From Chloroflexota bacterium (lineage in GTDB: Bacteria > Chloroflexota > Dehalococcoidia > GIF9 > UBA5620), in contig JAPLHH010000160.1 of the NCBI GenBank assembly GCA_026389735.1, positions 1 to 8,165 on the forward strand: DNA of 8,165 nt, in the 5' to 3' direction. The notes under the pieces are model-generated. The model saw only the letters and a list, made by a program, of their open reading frames with translations. It was not told the origin of the DNA and did not search any database. The position numbers were made by a program, and so were the translations under genes. Of the stretch, positions 5,551 through 8,165 are shown one piece after another; the stretch's first letter is position 1, and every line of letters begins with the position of its first letter.

Positions 5551-6208
5551 AACCCTGTCTATTAAGCTCCTCATAGCTAGGACACAATCCCCGCAACACA
5601 CATTCGTTACAACGCGGCCGCTGGGCTTTACATATCTTTCTGCCATGCTCTATCAGCAACACATGGAACTGATACACATCCTGAGGCGGCACAAGGCCCT
5701 CAAGCAGCTTGTGTGCTTTCTCCGCGGAAATCTTAGAATCAATCAGCCCCAGTCTTTTAGCCACACGGAAAACATGTGTATCCACTGGCAAAGCTGGCAT
5801 CCCCAGCGAGAAAAGTAACACACAGCTAGCTGTTTTCATGCCCACACCGGGCAATTGTCTCATCCAGTCCCTAGCTTCATCTACAGGCAGCTTCTTCAAG
5901 AAGCCCAGTTCGAACCCATCCTGTCTTCGCCGTATTTCCTCCAGCGCCTGCTTGATGTACCTGGCTTTAACTTCCCCTAGACCGCCAGCTTTAATAGAAT
6001 GAGAAATCTCACCAACGCTGGCATTAGCCATATCTTCCCAACCGCCAAAAGAAGCCAAAAGCTGCTCAAAAGCTCGTCTGGAGTTTCTGTCCGATGTGTT
6101 CTGGGAAAGAATCGTCTGTACCAGCACCGGTATCGGACTCTGCCGCCGTTGCCATTTACGCTTCCCATACTCCTCACTCAGCAACCTGAGAATTAGTTCA
6201 ACGCTCAC
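5549..6208 (-). CDS. nth: endonuclease III family DNA glycosylase/AP lyase
   Basis: This base-excision-repair enzyme removes oxidised pyrimidines and nicks at abasic sites. Numbering below is from the longer open frame that begins at 6238. The helix-hairpin-helix LPGVGMKTA carries catalytic K135, and VDTHVFRVAKRLG carries catalytic D153. The [4Fe-4S] cluster cysteines are C203-x6-C210-x2-C213-x5-C219, all present. The segment LSQNTSD (44-50) replaces the LSAQATD of E. coli Nth, so this is a divergent branch and a related mismatch-glycosylase specificity cannot be excluded. I chose the GTG at 6208 (codon 11 of the longer frame). The Shine-Dalgarno GAGGTGG (plus-strand 6214-6220) lies just upstream of it, and the resulting 219 aa fits the family. 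The alternatives are GTG at 6238 and ATG at 6235, which would place a TATAAT inside the coding region. The gene is divergent from prs and convergent with the kinase. Confidence 0.9.
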   Translation of the reverse strand: MSVELILRLLSEEYGKRKWQRRQSPIPVLVQTILSQNTSDRNSRRAFEQLLASFGGWEDMANASVGEISHSIKAGGLGEVKARYIKQALEEIRRRQDGFELGFLKKLPVDEARDWMRQLPGVGMKTASCVLLFSLGMPALPVDTHVFRVAKRLGLIDSKISAEKAHKLLEGLVPPQDVYQFHVLLIEHGRKICKAQRPRCNECVLRGLCPSYEELNRQG

Positions 6209-6226
6209 GCTAACCACCTCGAAAAT

Positions 6227-6232
6227 ATTATA
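6227..6232 (-). promoter_or_regulatory. candidate -10 (TATAAT) for nth
   Basis: On the minus strand 6232-6227 reads TATAAT. Initiation would fall near 6220, right at the GAGGTGG ribosome binding site, giving a very short leader before the GTG at 6208. No convincing -35 is visible. Confidence 0.35.
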
Positions 6233-6241
6233 CATCACACA

Positions 6242-6270
6242 CGTAGGGGCATATCTTCAGCTCTGCCCTC
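6242..6270 (+). repeat. REP-like palindrome, unit 3 (decayed)
   Basis: It starts CGTAGGGGC. Bases 6246-6256 pair with 6259-6269 around TC at nine of eleven positions, one of them G-U. The two mismatches (T6252-C6263 and T6254-C6261) would both be repaired by G on the left arm. The core is CTTCAG instead of CTTTAG. This reads as a mutated copy of the same family. Confidence 0.5.
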
Positions 6271-6287
6271 CGCTTTATCAACCACTT

Positions 6288-6317
6288 TAGGGGCGAGGCT
6301 AAAGCCTCGCCCCTACA
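6288..6317 (-). repeat. REP-like palindrome, unit 4 (inverted)
   Basis: Bases 6288-6300 pair perfectly with 6303-6315 around AA, giving a 13-bp stem. On the minus strand it begins TGTAGGGGCGAGG and has the core CTTTAG. It is the longest perfect palindrome of the set and lies between divergent nth and prs. Confidence 0.75.
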
Positions 6318-6336
6318 TACCCCCCTACCCCACACA

Positions 6337-6362
6337 TGTAGCTGCGACCCTTTAGGGTCGCA
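6337..6362 (+). repeat. REP-like palindrome, unit 5
   Basis: TGTAGC is followed by TGCGACCCT (6343-6351) and AGGGTCGCA (6354-6362), perfectly paired around TT, with the core CTTTAG. The preceding ACATGTAGCTG (6334-6344) is identical to the lead of unit 1, yet the stem matches unit 2 instead. The family is therefore mosaic. Confidence 0.7.
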
Positions 6363-6385
6363 AAGGTATCACCGTAGGCAATAGT

Positions 6386-6415
6386 GGGACATAACAATCC
6401 ATTTGGTGTTATAAT
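6386..6415 (+). promoter_or_regulatory. extended -10 promoter for prs-secA
   Basis: TGTTATAAT (6407-6415) is a perfect extended -10 (TGn-TATAAT). GGGACA (6386-6391) is a partial -35, matching four of six positions at an 18-bp spacing. Transcription would start near 6422. The ribosome binding site AGGAG (6437-6441) lies 6 bases before the prs ATG. Confidence 0.6.
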
Positions 6416-6447
6416 TATCTCACATTAAAACATGGTAGGAGTGACTA

Positions 6448-7386
6448 ATGGATGAACTCAAGGTCTTCACCGGCAATGCCCACCCAACGCTGGCCAAAGC
6501 GATATGCGAATACCTCGACATATCCCTAGGCAAAGCTGAGGTCTTCGAATTCACTAATGAAAACATCTTCGTCCGCGTTCTGGAAAATGTCCGCGAACGA
6601 GACGTCTTCGTCATCCAACCGTTATCTACCCCGGTCAACAAAAATCTGGTAGAGCTCCTTATCATGATCGATGCCTTCAAGCGAGCCTCTGCCGGTAGAA
6701 TCACCGCCGTCATCCCTTACTATGCCTACGGCCGCACCGACAAAAAAGACCAGCCTCGAGTACCCATCACCGCCAGGTTAATAGCTGACCTGCTCACCAC
6801 CGCCGGCGCCAATCGCCTCTTAACCATGGACCTTCATGCAGCCCAAATTCAGGGCTTTTTCAACATACCGGTTGACGAACTCACCGCTCTCTTCATCCTC
6901 AGCGACTACTGGAAAGGGAAAGCACTGGATAACCTGGTAGTAGTGGCCACCGATATCGGCATATCCGCACATGCCCGTGATATGGCAGCTAAGCTTAACT
7001 CCCCACTGGCTATCATCGAAAAGAGGCGGATAGGCAATATCGACACCACCGAAACCCTCAACATCATCGGCGAAGTCGAAGGTATGCGCGCCTTAACTAT
7101 TGATGATGAAATCGATACCGCCGGCTCCCTTATCGGCGTCGTCAACACCCTTCTGGAACACGGCGCCACCGAAGTCTACGCCTGCTGCACCCACCCCATA
7201 TTCTCCGGACCAGCTATAGAGCGAATAGCCAAATCACCACTTAAAGAAGTTGTCGTCACTGACACCATTCCCGTCGACAAAAAGAAGAGACTGGACAAAA
7301 TCACTGTCCTGCCTATAGCTCCGCTTCTCGGCGAAGCCATACGCCGCATCCATACCGGCCTCTCTATAGGCGCCATGTTCGAGTAA
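6448..7386 (+). CDS. prs: ribose-phosphate pyrophosphokinase (PRPP synthase)
   Basis: It transfers pyrophosphate from ATP to ribose 5-phosphate, making PRPP for purine, pyrimidine, histidine, tryptophan and NAD synthesis; it is cytoplasmic and oligomeric. The 312-aa length is standard. Visible sites are R96 and D98 in the ATP-binding segment YGRTDKKDQPRVPITARL, catalytic H130 in DLHAAQIQGFF, the flexible-loop basic residues K192, R193 and R194 (EKRRIGN), and the PRPP-binding loop DDEIDTAGS (219-227). Position 97 is T where E. coli, Bacillus and human enzymes have Q. As I recall, R-S/T-D-K-K-D forms occur in a recognised bacterial subfamily, so this is probably a subfamily trait. The start is fixed by AGGAG at 6437-6441. 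secA follows after 6 bases, an operon order I recall from Dehalococcoides. Confidence 0.95.
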   Translation: MDELKVFTGNAHPTLAKAICEYLDISLGKAEVFEFTNENIFVRVLENVRERDVFVIQPLSTPVNKNLVELLIMIDAFKRASAGRITAVIPYYAYGRTDKKDQPRVPITARLIADLLTTAGANRLLTMDLHAAQIQGFFNIPVDELTALFILSDYWKGKALDNLVVVATDIGISAHARDMAAKLNSPLAIIEKRRIGNIDTTETLNIIGEVEGMRALTIDDEIDTAGSLIGVVNTLLEHGATEVYACCTHPIFSGPAIERIAKSPLKEVVVTDTIPVDKKKRLDKITVLPIAPLLGEAIRRIHTGLSIGAMFE

Positions 7387-7392
7387 AAAGCA

Positions 7393-8165
7393 ATGCTTAA
7401 GTGGCTAGGTAGCCTCGTTGATTCCAACGAAAAGGAACTGAAGCGTCTTGAGCCTATTGTAGACGAGATAAACTCGCTGGAGCCAGATTTCCAGAAGCTC
7501 AGCGATGCTGAACTTCGCGCCAAGACCGAAGAGTTCGAAGCTCGGCTGAAAAACGGCGAGACGCTGGATGACCTTTTGCCCCAAGCCTTCGCCGCCGCCA
7601 GAGAAGCCGCCAGGCGCACCATAGGCGAGCGCCACTTCGATGTCCAGCTTATGGGCGACATCGTCCTCCACCAGGGCAAAATCGCCGAGATGAGGACCGG
7701 CGAGGGCAAAACCCTGGTCGCCACCTTACCGCTATATCTGAATGCACTCACCGGCGATGGCTGCCATCTAGTTACCGTTAACGATTATCTGGCACGGCGA
7801 GATGCCTACTGGATGGGCCCCATATATCACGCGCTTGGCTTAACGGTCGGCAGTATCTACCCAACGCAAGGTCCCACTGGCCAGCTACCCGCCCTACTTT
7901 ATGACCCTGATTACACGGATGAAAAAGACACCCGCTGGCCCCATTTCCGGCCTGTCACCCGCCGCCAGGCCTACGAGGCTGACATAACTTATGGCACTAA
8001 TAATGAATTTGGCTTCGACTACCTCAGAGACAACATGGCTATAGACCTGTCTCAATGCGTCCAGCGCACGCTCAACTACGCCATCGTCGACGAGGTAGAT
8101 AATATACTCATCGACGAAGCCCGGACCCCGCTTATTATCAGCGGCACTGGCGAAGAAGCCACTCA
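7393..8165 (+). CDS. secA: preprotein translocase ATPase SecA (N-terminal part, cut by window end)
   Basis: This motor ATPase drives unfolded preproteins through SecYEG. About 257 codons are present; the rest lies beyond the window. The start [23 protein letters not shown] is typical of SecA. Motif I/Walker A is MRTGEGKT (residues 100-107), the helicase motif [11 protein letters not shown] follows, then [19 protein letters not shown], and the DEVD Walker B is at 233-236 followed by [14 protein letters not shown]. Compared with E. coli, Walker A is shifted by -2 and DEVD by +24, so about 26 residues are inserted between them. The insertion lies within residues 154-190, between LGLTVG and [11 protein letters not shown], and contains [19 protein letters not shown]. 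No clear Shine-Dalgarno precedes the ATG; with a 6-base gap to prs, translational coupling is likely. The secreted protein at 2032-2994 would be a client. Confidence 0.95.
   Translation, partial: MLKWLGSLVDSNEKELKRLEPIVDEINSLEPDFQKLSDAELRAKTEEFEARLKNGETLDDLLPQAFAAAREAARRTIGERHFDVQLMGDIVLHQGKIAEMRTGEGKTLVATLPLYLNALTGDGCHLVTVNDYLARRDAYWMGPIYHALGLTVGSIYPTQGPTGQLPALLYDPDYTDEKDTRWPHFRPVTRRQAYEADITYGTNNEFGFDYLRDNMAIDLSQCVQRTLNYAIVDEVDNILIDEARTPLIISGTGEEAT

Noticed and set aside
7176..7751. 191-aa minus-strand frame across the prs-secA junction
   Set aside because: It is the antisense shadow of two conserved genes, with low-complexity serine-rich content.

Overview
The window looks like a chromosomal stretch from a member of the Chloroflexota, most likely Dehalococcoidia. 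This is an inference from three things: the prs-secA gene order, a SecA with a roughly 26-residue insertion of the kind I associate with that phylum, and a secreted helical-repeat protein of a type I recall as frequent there. Base composition is near balanced. Genes are tightly packed, with repeat-rich spacers. No tRNA, rRNA, CRISPR array, transposase gene or replication origin was seen.

Layout. (1) 8-1752: a two-gene ABC exporter, ATPase plus ABC-2 permease, with a 4-base ATGA overlap. (2) 1753-2031: a regulatory spacer with a 15-bp palindrome, an 11-bp-period direct repeat resembling PhoB/PhoP-type boxes, a -10 element and a long stem-loop just before the ribosome binding site. (3) 2032-2994: a secreted protein built from about 35-residue helical repeats carrying TQxQ motifs, followed by a perfect 16-bp hairpin. 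(4) 2995-3254: that hairpin, a MITE-like inverted repeat and two TATAAT elements. (5) 3255-5417: a PhoB/PhoR-type response regulator and sensor kinase. (6) 5549-6208, minus strand: an endonuclease III family DNA glycosylase, flanked on both sides by small palindromes. (7) 6448-8165: prs (PRPP synthase), then secA, cut by the window edge.

How the parts may work together. Regions 1-5 look like an envelope-facing module: an exporter, an exported repeat protein and a two-component system that could sense the envelope and control the repeat protein through the direct repeats upstream of it. This is inference. Regions 6-7 are housekeeping.

The least explained signal is a family of five short palindromes around nth. 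When each is oriented by a 5' GTAG, all share the core CTTTAG (CTTCAG in the one decayed copy), while their stem sequences differ but stay complementary. This is the architecture of REP elements, which are mobilised by RAYT transposases.
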